From positions 1 through 64,000 of the forward strand of contig SVOG01000042.1 in assembly GCA_015066525.1 (NCBI GenBank): a stretch of DNA of 64,000 bases. The letters run 5' to 3'. The notes under the pieces are model-generated. The model had not been told where the DNA came from. It saw nothing but the letters and a program-made list of their open reading frames with translations, and searched no databases. Positions 9,917-19,449 of this stretch are shown in pieces. Source of the DNA: Oscillospiraceae bacterium (GTDB lineage Bacteria > Bacillota > Clostridia > Oscillospirales > Acutalibacteraceae). Position 1 is the first letter of the stretch. Each line of letters opens with the position of its first letter. Made by a program: the position numbers and the translations under genes.

Positions 9917-11032
9917 TTAATCCGCGTTTTCGATGCTCTTCATCTTCAGATACGCATTGATAAAGCCGTCGAGGTCGCCGTCCATCACCGCGGTAATATT
10001 TCCCATTTCAAAATTCGTGCGGTGGTCCTTTACCATCGTGTAGGGCATAAAGACATAGGAGCGAATCTGGGAGCCCCAGGCGATTTCCTTCTGGTCGCCC
10101 TTAATATCCTCGATTTTCTCGAGGTTTTCGCGCTCTTTGATTTCGACAAGTTTCGACTTGAGCATACGCATCGCGACCTCGCGGTTCTGATGCTGGCTGC
10201 GCTCAATCTGGCAGGAGACGACAATGCCCGTCGGCACATGGGTCAATCGGACGGCTGATGAGGTCTTATTGACCTTCTGTCCGCCCGCGCCCGAGGCACG
10301 GTACACATCCATCTTAATATCCTCTTCGCGGATTTCGACATCGACATCGTCATTGATTTCGGGCATAACCTCAAGTGAGGCAAACGAGGTGTGGCGTCTG
10401 CCCGACGAGTCAAACGGCGACACACGCACGAGGCGGTGAATACCCATTTCGCCGTGAAGATAACCGTACGCATTCTCACCCTCAATCAGAATCGTGGCGC
10501 TCTTAATACCCGCGACATCGCCGTCGAGATAGTCGAGCGTCGACACCTTATAGCCGTGGCGCTCGCCCCAGCGGGTATACATACGAAACAGCATTTCCGC
10601 CCAGTCCTGCGCCTCGGTGCCGCCGGCACCTGCGTGGAAGGTCAGAATCGCGTTATTATCATCAAATTCGCCGCTGAGAAGCGTGGAAAGCGTCAGGCTC
10701 TCAATTCTCTTTTCAATATCCTCGACGGACGCGGTGCAGTCCCCGAGAAGGTCGGCGTCGCCCTCTTCGTCGGCAAGTTCAATCATCACCATCGCGTCGT
10801 CATAATCATTCTTCAGTCCTTCGTAGGACTGTACCTTTGCTTTGAGCGAGCCAATCTTTTGCATCACCTTCTGGCTGTTTTCCATATCGTCCCAGAAGTC
10901 CGGCTTTGCGCTCTCGGCTTCAAGCGAGGCAATCTCTTCCTTAACGGAATCAATATTCAGTGCTTCCTTCAGATTGCCGATTGGCTGCTCGCTCTCGGCA
11001 AGGCGTTGCCTGAGTTCTTCATATTCTAACAT
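9917..11032 (-). CDS. prfB: Peptide chain release factor 2
   Basis: GGQKVNKTSSAVRLTHVPTGIVV GGQ motif; full length in one frame. Confidence 0.96.
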   Translation of the reverse strand: MLEYEELRQRLAESEQPIGNLKEALNIDSVKEEIASLEAESAKPDFWDDMENSQKVMQKIGSLKAKVQSYEGLKNDYDDAMVMIELADEEGDADLLGDCTASVEDIEKRIESLTLSTLLSGEFDDNNAILTFHAGAGGTEAQDWAEMLFRMYTRWGERHGYKVSTLDYLDGDVAGIKSATILIEGENAYGYLHGEMGIHRLVRVSPFDSSGRRHTSFASLEVMPEINDDVDVEIREEDIKMDVYRASGAGGQKVNKTSSAVRLTHVPTGIVVSCQIERSQHQNREVAMRMLKSKLVEIKERENLEKIEDIKGDQKEIAWGSQIRSYVFMPYTMVKDHRTNFEMGNITAVMDGDLDGFINAYLKMKSIENAD

Positions 11033-11167
11033 AATGTTCTCCCCATAATCTTTTTAATGATTATATAGCAGATTGTAAGATTTTTCAAGTTCTTAATATT
11101 GATTTTTCTCTGTTTTATCAGTATAATAGAAATGATATATCTTTACGATGAAAAGAAGGAGGTCATT

Positions 11168-12133
11168 ATGCCTTTACTCGAAGGAATCCAATGCCCCGTG
11201 TGCGGCGCGGAATTTGCCGAGGGCGACGACGTCGTCTACTGCCCCGACTGTGGCACCCCGCACCACAGGGAATGCTATAAAATGGCAGGACACTGCGTCA
11301 ACGCAGGACTGCACCACACCGGTTATAATTTCTACGACGATAAAATTGCACCGAAAAAAGAAGAACAGCCGGAAAAACCCGTCGGCATCTTCACCCCGCA
11401 GGCGCAGGAGAAGCAGACGGAGGGCGAAACACCGTTTTCGGGAATGTTCGCGCCCATACAGCCCGAGGTTTACACGGAGTACGAGGGCGACAGTATCGAC
11501 GGCATCAGTACAAAGGACTATGCCGCGGCGGTGAATTCCAACGCCTCGCGTTTCATTCCGCTTTTCAAAGCGTTTGATAAGAAGGAGCGCAAAACCTCCT
11601 GGAACTGGGGCGCCTTTATCTTCGGCCCGTACTATCTGCTGTTTCGCAAAATGTACTCGCAGGGCATCGGACTGATTTGTATTCAGACCGTCATCAACTA
11701 TCTCGGCGGTTACTTCATCGCACTCAAAGCGCCGAAATTCAACACGGCAATGCAGACACTGATGGCATCCTCGGGCAAGGGCGGATTCAAGATGGAAGAC
11801 ATCCAGGCTGCCGCAACCGCGAGCGACGCGCAGATTGCCGCAAACATCACGATGATTGTGTTTGCTGCCTATATTATTATTCGCATTCTGACAGCACTTT
11901 TTGCGGACAAATTCTATTTTACGACAATTAAAAACCTCGTCAAAAATGTCAACGACAAGATTCGCGACGGCGCCACCTTTTCTGCCGCACCCGGTATGAT
12001 GGTACAGCCGATGCAGAATCTTGACAGCGACCAGATGAAATATCTCTACCTCGCACGGCGCGGCGGCGCGTCCTTTATGGCGCCGCTGATGGCGTATCTG
12101 GCGCTGAGTTTGATTCAAATGTTTTTGCAATAA
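11168..12133 (+). CDS. RING-finger/zinc-ribbon protein with C-terminal membrane domain (DUF2628-like)
   Basis: CPVCGAEFAEGDDVVYCPDCGTPHHRECYKMAGHC zinc-binding N-terminus; WNWGAFIFGPYYLLFRKMY DUF2628-like segment; ggagg RBS before ATG 11168. Confidence 0.75.
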   Translation: MPLLEGIQCPVCGAEFAEGDDVVYCPDCGTPHHRECYKMAGHCVNAGLHHTGYNFYDDKIAPKKEEQPEKPVGIFTPQAQEKQTEGETPFSGMFAPIQPEVYTEYEGDSIDGISTKDYAAAVNSNASRFIPLFKAFDKKERKTSWNWGAFIFGPYYLLFRKMYSQGIGLICIQTVINYLGGYFIALKAPKFNTAMQTLMASSGKGGFKMEDIQAAATASDAQIAANITMIVFAAYIIIRILTALFADKFYFTTIKNLVKNVNDKIRDGATFSAAPGMMVQPMQNLDSDQMKYLYLARRGGASFMAPLMAYLALSLIQMFLQ

Positions 12134-12163
12134 TCACCGCATATCAATATAAGGAGTAAAATT

Positions 12164-13030
12164 ATGAAAATCAGAAAAGCAATTATCCCTGCCGCGGGGC
12201 TTGGCACAAGAGTGCTCCCCGCCTCCAAGGCAGTTCCGAAGGAAATGCTCAACATCGTGGATAAACCCGCCATTCAGTACATTGTGGAAGAGGCGTTTAA
12301 CAGCGGTATTGAAGAAATATTAATCATCACCAACCGCGGTAAGGGCGCTATCGAGGACCATTTCGACCACGCCTATGAACTCGAAACCAAGCTCGCGGGC
12401 AATCCGTCGAAGGCGGAAATACTCAAAGATGTAGCAAAGCCTGCCAATCTCGGCAATATCTACTTTTTGCGTCAAAAAGTAACGGGCGGTCTCGGTCACG
12501 CCGTCCTCTGTGCAAAGGGATTTGTCGGAAACGAGCCGTTTGCCATTCTCTACGGCGACGATGTGATTATTTCCGAAACCCCGGTTACGAAGCAGCTTAT
12601 CGACGCCTACGAAAAATACGGCAAGGGTGCCGTCGGCGTCAAGGAAGTACCCGATGCGGACATCGTGAAATATTGCTCGCTGAATGTCAAGCACCTCGAA
12701 GGAAACTGTTACGAATGCGACGATATGATTGAAAAGCCGAAAAAAGAAGAAATTATGAGCAATTTCTCCATTCTCGGCAGAGTTGTTATGCCGCCCGAAA
12801 TCTTTGACATTCTCGAAGAGACGGAAAACGGTGCAGGCGGCGAGCTCCAGCTCACTGACGCGATGAAAACCCTCGCCGAAAAAGAGGGCGTCATTGCCGT
12901 GGACTACGAGGGCACGCGCTACGATATGGGCAATAAACTCGGCATCCTCAAAGCAAATATCGAGGTGGGTCTCAACCATCCCGAAGTCAAAGACGAACTC
13001 AGAGAATATCTGAAAAACCTCGATATTTAG
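12164..13030 (+). CDS. galU: UTP--glucose-1-phosphate uridylyltransferase
   Basis: RKAIIPAAGLGTRVLPASKAVPKEMLNIVDKPAIQYIVEEA. Confidence 0.97.
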   Translation: MKIRKAIIPAAGLGTRVLPASKAVPKEMLNIVDKPAIQYIVEEAFNSGIEEILIITNRGKGAIEDHFDHAYELETKLAGNPSKAEILKDVAKPANLGNIYFLRQKVTGGLGHAVLCAKGFVGNEPFAILYGDDVIISETPVTKQLIDAYEKYGKGAVGVKEVPDADIVKYCSLNVKHLEGNCYECDDMIEKPKKEEIMSNFSILGRVVMPPEIFDILEETENGAGGELQLTDAMKTLAEKEGVIAVDYEGTRYDMGNKLGILKANIEVGLNHPEVKDELREYLKNLDI

Positions 13031-13039
13031 GAAAATACT

Positions 13040-13672
13040 ATGATTAAGATTGAAAGAACAAGCGTTATGAATTTCGATAACGCTATGCGCGGAGCAAGAA
13101 ATCCGCTCAATTCCTGGGGCAGGTACGATTCGTACTACGACGACGAGGGCAACTTCGTATTTGGTGAAAACGACCTCAGCCTCGCAAAGAGGCTCTGCAA
13201 AGCCGGCACCGACCACAGAAAATTCATCAGAATGATTATGGTCAGCGTGGATGTCACCGCGCCGATGTACTGGTGGAAAGAGTACGACACATATAAGGTT
13301 GCGACGGTGGCGAATTCCACCTCGACCATGCACAAGATTACATCCAAACCCTTCGAACTCTCGGACTTCTCGGTTGACCATATGAACGACGAGGGCATCA
13401 AGGCGATGGAGGCGGTCATCGAAACGCTCGAAAAGCTCCGCCTCGAATACCTCGAAACGAAGGATAAGACAATATGGTACACGATTATCCAGCTCCTCCC
13501 GAGCTCCTACAACCAGATGAGGACCTGCACGCTCAATTATGAGACGCTTTGCAGCATCTACTACGCACGCAGAAATCACAAGCTCGACGAATGGCACACC
13601 TACTGCGACTGGATTCTCGGCCTGCCGTATTTCAAAGAATTTTTCTTACAAGAGGAAGAAAACGAAACATGA
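13040..13672 (+). CDS. Hypothetical protein with ThyX-like sequence pattern (phage-common family)
   Basis: VSVDVTAPMYWWKEYDTYKVATVANSTSTMHKI...LLPSSYNQMRTCTLNYETL...HKLDEWHTYCDWI. Confidence 0.6.
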   Translation: MIKIERTSVMNFDNAMRGARNPLNSWGRYDSYYDDEGNFVFGENDLSLAKRLCKAGTDHRKFIRMIMVSVDVTAPMYWWKEYDTYKVATVANSTSTMHKITSKPFELSDFSVDHMNDEGIKAMEAVIETLEKLRLEYLETKDKTIWYTIIQLLPSSYNQMRTCTLNYETLCSIYYARRNHKLDEWHTYCDWILGLPYFKEFFLQEEENET

Positions 13673-14727
13673 ATCAAAACTCCTACCACTATCCACCGCA
13701 GCAAAACGGTATCTATTACCACCCGCAGCAGCCTCAGCAACCGCAGCAATATTTACTGCAACAACAGATAAAGCGGGATAAAGCGCACGAAATGACCGAA
13801 ATTCTCACCGCAGGACTTGCACTCGGCGCCGCGTTGATTGCGACCCTGGTGCTCCAGGTAATCGGCGTATCATTCCTACAGTTGTCGGGTAAGTATGAAC
13901 TGTTTGAAAAATCGTTTTTATTTCAGCACTCGGCGAATATTATCATTGTCGATGTCATCGGGTTGATTATCCCCTTCGCCGTGATGTCGTTGCTGCTGAA
14001 AAACCGCTATACCACCCCCGTCATCCCGCGCGAAAAGGTAAAATTCGGTGTGACAGTCTCGTGGGTGGGCGTCGGACTTGCCATTTGTATGGGCGCCAAC
14101 TTCCTGACAAATTTCGTCATTCAGGTGTTTAAGCAGTTCGGCTACGAGCTAACGCAATTTGAGACGCTCAAACCGAATTCGGTTTTTGAGTGTATTCTGA
14201 TGATATTCTCCACCGCGATTGTACCCGCAATCTGCGAGGAATTCGCGATGCGCTGCACCGCGCTCGGCGCGCTGAGAAAACACGGCAAGGCATTTGCCGT
14301 CGTAGCGGTCAGCATCGTATTCGGTCTGCTGCACGGCAACGTGATTCAGTTTGTATTCGCTTTTATCATCGGACTGATTCTCGGCTATGTCACCATTGTG
14401 ACGGACAGCGTTATTCCCGCGATGTTCATCCATGGACTCAATAACGGCCTCTCCGTATTCCAGGACATTCTGGCGTATGCCATCAACAGCAAAAATACGC
14501 AGGACCTTATTGTCAGCATTGTAATGATTGCTTATATTGCTGCCGGGGTCGGCGGACTCATCTATCTGCTCGTAACGAAACAGTTTTTGCCAAAGAAGGA
14601 AGTAAAGCAGCCGAAGCCGTATAAAATTCATTTTTTGAGGAAATTAGTGCTGCTGATACCCGGGCTCATTCTTCCGTTTGCCATCCTGATTTATCTCACT
14701 TCTAAGACCATCGTACCGATATCGTAA
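13669..14727 (+). CDS. CPBP family intramembrane metalloprotease
   Basis: Pro/Gln-rich N-terminus, multi-TM, EEFAMRCTALGAL and HGLNN motifs; ATGA overlap with previous gene. Confidence 0.88.
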   Translation: MNQNSYHYPPQQNGIYYHPQQPQQPQQYLLQQQIKRDKAHEMTEILTAGLALGAALIATLVLQVIGVSFLQLSGKYELFEKSFLFQHSANIIIVDVIGLIIPFAVMSLLLKNRYTTPVIPREKVKFGVTVSWVGVGLAICMGANFLTNFVIQVFKQFGYELTQFETLKPNSVFECILMIFSTAIVPAICEEFAMRCTALGALRKHGKAFAVVAVSIVFGLLHGNVIQFVFAFIIGLILGYVTIVTDSVIPAMFIHGLNNGLSVFQDILAYAINSKNTQDLIVSIVMIAYIAAGVGGLIYLLVTKQFLPKKEVKQPKPYKIHFLRKLVLLIPGLILPFAILIYLTSKTIVPIS

Positions 14728-15167
14728 TGGAAAATAAGTATATGCGACGCGCGCTCACACTTGCCGAAGAATGCCAAAGCATCGGCGAGGTACCCGTGGG
14801 CGCAGTCATCGTCAGAAACGGCGAGATTATCGCCGAAGGTACCAACCGCAGAGAAACCGACAAAACCGCCCTCGGTCACGCCGAAATCGAGGCGATTCAA
14901 AACGCTTGCCGTGCGCTGGGAGGATGGCGGCTCGACGACTGCGATTTATATGTCACGCTTGAGCCGTGCCCGATGTGCGCCGGCGCCATTATCAACGCAC
15001 GGATAAAGACCGTGTATTTCGGCGCCTACGACAGCAAGGCAGGCTCCTTCGGCTCCGTGGAGGATTTCAGCCGCTTCAAGTATCCCTACACGCCCGAAAT
15101 TATCGGCGGCGTAATGGAAAAAGAATGTGAAAAAATCCTCACGGAATTTTTCAGAAAACTAAGATAA
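14727..15167 (+). CDS. tadA: tRNA-specific adenosine deaminase
   Basis: GHAEIEAIQNACRALGGWRLDDCDLYVTLEPCPMCAGAI. Confidence 0.95.
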   Translation: MENKYMRRALTLAEECQSIGEVPVGAVIVRNGEIIAEGTNRRETDKTALGHAEIEAIQNACRALGGWRLDDCDLYVTLEPCPMCAGAIINARIKTVYFGAYDSKAGSFGSVEDFSRFKYPYTPEIIGGVMEKECEKILTEFFRKLR

Positions 15168-15169
15168 AA

Positions 15170-15200
15170 TAATCCCCCGACTGAGTCGGGGGATTTCATA
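15170..15200. terminator. Bidirectional terminator between tadA and leuB
   Basis: aatcccccgactgagtcgggggatt hairpin between convergent genes. Confidence 0.85.
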
Positions 15201-15203
15201 TTT

Positions 15204-16274
15204 TTATAAGAGTTCTGCAACGAGGTCGCCCATCTCAGAGGTTGTTACAGCCTCAAAACCGTCCTCGTAAATATCGGGGGTGCGCGCCTTGGTGAGAGCG
15301 GCGTCAACAGCCTTTTCAATGGCGTCGGCTGCCTCGCTTTCGCCGAAGGTGTAGCGCAGCATCATCGCGCCGGAGAGGATGGTCGCAAGCGGGTTTGCCT
15401 TACCCTGTCCCGCGATATCCGGAGCGGAGCCGTGAATCGGCTCATAGAGTCCGAAGGTGCCCTCGGCAAGCGACGCGGACGCAAGCATACCGATGGAGCC
15501 GCTAATCATCGACGCCTCGTCGGAGAGGATGTCGCCGAAGATGTTGGAGGTGACGATGGTGTCGAACTGATTGGGATTGCGCACAAGCTGCATCGCGCAG
15601 TTATCGACATACATATAGGAAACCTCTACCTCGGGATAATCCTTCGCGGTCTCCTCCATCACCTTGCGCCAGAGACGTGAGGAATCGAGGACATTCGCCT
15701 TGTCGACACAGGTCAGTCGCTTCTCACGCTTCATCGCGTACTCGAAGCCCGCTTTAACGATGCGCTTAATCTCAGGGTAGGTGTAGCGCTCCGTGTCAAA
15801 GGCGCCGACCACGCCGTTTTCCTCGTAAGTGCCGCGGTCGCCGAAATAGATACCGCCGGTGAGCTCACGCACGATGAGAATATCCAGTCCGTCGCCGATG
15901 ATTTCCTCCTTAATTGGGGAGGCGCTCTTCAGCGGCGCAAAAATCTTCGCCGGGCGAAGGTTTGCAAAAAGACCTAAATCCTCGCGAATCGCAAGCAGTC
16001 CCTTCTCAGGGCGGTTGTTACCCGGCTGGCTGTCCCATTTCGGTCCGCCCACTGCGCCGAGCAGAACGGCATCCGATGCCTTGCACGCGTCCGCCGTTTC
16101 CTGCGGATAGGGTACTCCCGTCTCGTCAATCGCGCAGCCGCCGAGCAGCTGATAGTTATAATCGAAATGAAAGCCGAATTTCTCACCCGCTTTGTCGAGT
16201 ACTTTAATTGTCTCGTCAACAATTTCGGGTCCGATTCCGTCGCCTTTTAATACGGTAATATGATAATTCTTCAT
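15204..16274 (-). CDS. leuB: 3-isopropylmalate dehydrogenase
   Basis: [14 protein letters not shown]...[14 protein letters not shown]...[22 protein letters not shown]. Confidence 0.96.
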   Translation of the reverse strand: MKNYHITVLKGDGIGPEIVDETIKVLDKAGEKFGFHFDYNYQLLGGCAIDETGVPYPQETADACKASDAVLLGAVGGPKWDSQPGNNRPEKGLLAIREDLGLFANLRPAKIFAPLKSASPIKEEIIGDGLDILIVRELTGGIYFGDRGTYEENGVVGAFDTERYTYPEIKRIVKAGFEYAMKREKRLTCVDKANVLDSSRLWRKVMEETAKDYPEVEVSYMYVDNCAMQLVRNPNQFDTIVTSNIFGDILSDEASMISGSIGMLASASLAEGTFGLYEPIHGSAPDIAGQGKANPLATILSGAMMLRYTFGESEAADAIEKAVDAALTKARTPDIYEDGFEAVTTSEMGDLVAELL

Positions 16275-16285
16275 ACTAATCTCCT

Positions 16286-18022
16286 TTAGCAGATGTCAAA
16301 GATGCCGGGCATTGTGTCGTCGCGGTAGGTATCGGGCTGGTCGCGGTTAATCGCGCAGATTATACCCTTCATCGACGCATAACTGATATTATGGCTCACG
16401 CCGATGCCGAACACGTCCTTACCTTCAGGATTCTTAAGGTGGATATAACTGATTGCCTTCGAGTCGGAGCCGACGGCAATCGCGTGCTCGCTGTAATCAA
16501 TGAACTCGTAACCCGTTACGCCGATTGCCTGAATCGCGGTGAAAAATGCACCGATGGGTCCGCTGCCCTCACCCGAAATATTAACAGGCTCGCCGCCCTT
16601 ATAGGTAATCGTGCCTTCGAACTTAACCTTGGAAAGCTCCTCGTCCTCAACCTTCTCCTCATACACCTTATAGTTGCGGAGTTTATAAGGGCCTGCGACA
16701 TTGCGGTACTCCTTCTGGAAGAGGTCGAATACCTCGCCGGCAGAAAGCTCCGTGCCCTTCTCATCGCAAGCTTTCTGGACAACCGCACCGAACTCGGGGT
16801 GCATAGCCTTAGGCATCTTGATACCGTAATCATTGGCAAGAATAAACGCCGTGCCGCCCTTACCCGACTGCGAGTTGATGCGGATAATCGGCTCGTATTC
16901 TCTGCCGACATCGGCGGGGTCGATGGGAAGATACGGAACTTCCCACATATCCGTTTTGCTCTCCTCCATATACATCTTGCCCTTATTGATTGCATCCTGG
17001 TGGGAGCCGGAGAAAGCGGTGAATACGAGTTCGCCCGCATACGGATGACGGGGCGGGACCTCCATCTTCGTGCAGCGCTCGTAAACCTCGCGGATTTTAT
17101 TAATATCGTGGAAATCAAGCTCGGGGTCGACGCCCTGTGTCCACATATTCAGCGCAAGCGTCACAACATCGACATTACCCGTTCTCTCGCCGTTGCCGAA
17201 GAGTGTACCCTCGACACGGTCGGCGCCAGCCATCAATGCAAGTTCGGTAGCCGCAACGCCTTCGCCGCGGTCATTATGCGGATGAAGGGAAATAATCGCA
17301 GCCTCACGGTTTGGCAAATGGCGGCAGAAATACTCAATCTGGTCCGCATAGCCGTTCGGGGTAGAGCACTCGACAGTCGACGGCAGGTTGAGGATAATCG
17401 GATTTTCCTTCGTAATATGGAGTTCCTCCATCACCCGACGGCAAATCTCAACCGCATTGTCCATCTCCGTTCCCGTAAAGGACTCGGGAGAATACTCAAA
17501 GCGGATATTCATATCGGGATTATTCTTCTTCTCTTCCTCGGTGAGCTCGTAGATGAGCTTGGCGCCCTTAACCGCGATGTCGATAACGCCCTGCATATCG
17601 GTCTTAAATACGACTTTACGCTGGAGGGTCGAGGTGGAATTATAAAAATGCACGATGACATTCTTCGCGCCGTGGATCGCTTCAAATGTTTTCTTAATAA
17701 GATGGGGTCTTGCCTGTACGAGCACCTGAATCGTCACGTCGTCGGGGATGTAACCGCCGTCGATGAGGGTGCGCAGAATCTCATACTCGGTCTCGCTCGC
17801 CGAGGGGAAACCGACCTCAATCTCCTTAAATCCGACATCCACAAGCGTCCGGAAGAACTCGAGCTTTTCCTGCAGATTCATCGGGTCAACGAGTGCCTGA
17901 TTACCGTCGCGCAAATCGACCGAGCACCATATGGGCGCCTTGGTAATCACATTGTTCGGCCACTGTCTGTCCGGAATCTGAATCGGAGTAAACGGTGTGT
18001 ACTTTTCAAAACCTTTTTTCAT
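16286..18022 (-). CDS. leuA: 2-isopropylmalate synthase (long form)
   Basis: [16 protein letters not shown]...[41 protein letters not shown]. Confidence 0.96.
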   Translation of the reverse strand: MKKGFEKYTPFTPIQIPDRQWPNNVITKAPIWCSVDLRDGNQALVDPMNLQEKLEFFRTLVDVGFKEIEVGFPSASETEYEILRTLIDGGYIPDDVTIQVLVQARPHLIKKTFEAIHGAKNVIVHFYNSTSTLQRKVVFKTDMQGVIDIAVKGAKLIYELTEEEKKNNPDMNIRFEYSPESFTGTEMDNAVEICRRVMEELHITKENPIILNLPSTVECSTPNGYADQIEYFCRHLPNREAAIISLHPHNDRGEGVAATELALMAGADRVEGTLFGNGERTGNVDVVTLALNMWTQGVDPELDFHDINKIREVYERCTKMEVPPRHPYAGELVFTAFSGSHQDAINKGKMYMEESKTDMWEVPYLPIDPADVGREYEPIIRINSQSGKGGTAFILANDYGIKMPKAMHPEFGAVVQKACDEKGTELSAGEVFDLFQKEYRNVAGPYKLRNYKVYEEKVEDEELSKVKFEGTITYKGGEPVNISGEGSGPIGAFFTAIQAIGVTGYEFIDYSEHAIAVGSDSKAISYIHLKNPEGKDVFGIGVSHNISYASMKGIICAINRDQPDTYRDDTMPGIFDIC

Positions 18023-18049
18023 AATGTTCTCCTTCCTGTGCGGAGCATA

Positions 18050-18370
18050 ATAAAAGCCCCCACACTTGCGTATAGGGGCGTAATAACACGCGGTACCACC
18101 CTACTTCGGCAGAAGGTAAACTGCCCTTTAGCGTCAAACAACGCCTTAACCGATAACGAGGTTAAAGGTAAACTGCCCTTTAGCGTCAAACAACGCCTTA
18201 ACCGATAACGAGGTTAACCGTCTGCTCCTATTGATTTCTATTCAGAGCAGCGACTCCGCAGAGAGCTATACACTCAACACTTTGTATCGGCTCACACCAA
18301 CCGCCGACTCGCTGAAACGAAAATGAAGAATCTTTTTCTGCATCACAGTCTTTTGTAGGTACTGTTAAAT
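18050..18370 (-). promoter_or_regulatory. T-box leader riboswitch upstream of leuA
   Basis: Minus-strand AGGGTGGTACCGCG T-box (18090-18104) followed by GCCCC...GGGGC hairpin with TTTT (18051-18079) ahead of leuA; ~320-nt leader. Confidence 0.93.
18113..18216. repeat. Exact 52-bp tandem duplication within the T-box leader
   Basis: aaggtaaactgccctttagcgtcaaacaacgccttaaccgataacgaggtta at 18113-18164 and again at 18165-18216. Confidence 0.97.
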
Positions 18371-18383
18371 TTTCAGTAAAATT

Positions 18384-18411
18384 ATTATAGCAGATTAAAA
18401 ATATTTGTCAA
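18384..18411 (-). promoter_or_regulatory. Sigma-A type promoter for the leuA T-box transcript
   Basis: Minus strand TTGACA (18406-18411) - 16 bp - TATAAT (18384-18389). Confidence 0.85.
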
Positions 18412-18421
18412 GTGTGAAATA

Positions 18422-18626
18422 GGTGCGACCGTATGAAAACGATGCGAACGCATGCGAACGGATGCGAACGCATGCGTTCGATGCCGATATAGATATAGAA
18501 ATAGATATAAATATAGAATAAGATAATGATATAGAATCAGATTTAGATAATGATAGTGATACAGAAAAAGAAGCAGTAAGGACTGCGGCGCCCGAACCGG
18601 CGATGGAACAAACAGATGACGGCATC
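18422..18626 (+). pseudogene. Low-complexity remnant of a coding sequence (decamer plus hexamer repeats, acidic DIDIEID tail, in-frame stop)
   Basis: Four decamers gatgcgaacg/catgcgaacg/gatgcgaacg/catgcgttcg (18441-18480), then gatata-type hexamers; one frame reads ..YENDANACERMRTHAFDADIDIEIDINIE*DNDIESDLDNDSDTEKEAV.. Confidence 0.5.
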
Positions 18627-18654
18627 AAAAAAAGCGGCAACGCCGCCTTTTTTA
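18627..18654. terminator. Terminator, probably bidirectional
   Basis: aaaaaaagcggcaacgccgcctttttttatt. Confidence 0.85.
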
Positions 18655-19449
18655 TTCTGCCAGAAGCATTCTGTCGTTTTCGAGGTCCTCGCCCGCGCCC
18701 GTCTTGAATTTCTCAAGCAGGTCGGATTTATGGAGAGCCTTCTTTTCCTCGCCCGACACGTCGTAAATAATCTTGCCGTCGTTCATCATAATCAGACGGT
18801 TGCCGATATTGATAGCGTCGCGCATATTATGGGTAATCATAATCGTAGTGAGGTTATTCTCGCTGACAATTTTTTCAGTAAGGTCGAGCACCTTCTTCGC
18901 CGTCTTGGGGTCGAGGGCAGCGGTGTGTTCGTCAAGTAAAAGGAGTTTGGGCTTTTTAAGCGTCGCCATAAGCAAAGTGATTGCCTGGCGCTGACCGCCC
19001 GAAAGGAGTCCGACCTTGGAAGTCAGTCTGTCCTCAAGACCGAGGTCGAGATGGGCGAGCATTTCTCTGAGCTGTTCCTTTTCCTTGCGGCGTACGCCGG
19101 GAGCAAGTCCTCTGCGCTGACCTCTGCGGGAAGCGAGCGCGAGATTCTCGAGAATCTGCATATTCGCAGCCGTACCCGTCATCGGGTCCTGGAATACTCT
19201 ACCGATATATTTCGCTCTCTTGTGCTCGGGAAGTTTGGTCACATCCACGCCGTCGATGGTGATCGTGCCGCAGTCGACGGGATACACGCCCGCGACCATA
19301 TTCAGCATCGTGGATTTGCCTGCGCCGTTGCCGCCAATAACGGTAACGAAATCGCCCTCATTGAGCACGAGGTCGATGCCACGCAGCGCCTTTTTCTCAT
19401 TTATCGTACCGGGGTTAAAGGTTTTGTGAACATTCTTAATTTCGAGCAT
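18652..19449 (-). CDS. ABC transporter ATP-binding protein (aromatic amino acid / TrpXYZ-like family)
   Basis: GGNGAGKSTMLNMVAG Walker A; LLSGGQRQAITLLMATLKKPKLLLLDEHTAALDP. Confidence 0.93.
   Translation of the reverse strand: MLEIKNVHKTFNPGTINEKKALRGIDLVLNEGDFVTVIGGNGAGKSTMLNMVAGVYPVDCGTITIDGVDVTKLPEHKRAKYIGRVFQDPMTGTAANMQILENLALASRRGQRRGLAPGVRRKEKEQLREMLAHLDLGLEDRLTSKVGLLSGGQRQAITLLMATLKKPKLLLLDEHTAALDPKTAKKVLDLTEKIVSENNLTTIMITHNMRDAINIGNRLIMMNDGKIIYDVSGEEKKALHKSDLLEKFKTGAGEDLENDRMLLAE

Noticed and set aside
10940-11032. Possible programmed +1 frameshift in prfB
   Set aside because: RF2 reads through in a single frame from MLEYEELRQ to the stop; no internal UGA site needed.
12320-13597. 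425-aa minus-strand ORF opposite galU and the ThyX-like gene
   Set aside because: Spans two well-supported plus-strand genes; antisense artefact.
16391-18208. 605-aa ORF antisense to leuA
   Set aside because: Mirror of the leuA codon bias; no recognisable domains, overlaps a strong leuA call and its T-box leader.
18441-18480. Possible CRISPR-like array in the decamer repeats
   Set aside because: Contiguous 10-bp units with no spacers and no cas genes.
18395-18640. 81-aa minus-strand ORF (SISISIS-rich)
   Set aside because: Low-complexity antisense product of the GATATA repeat; no RBS or homology signal.
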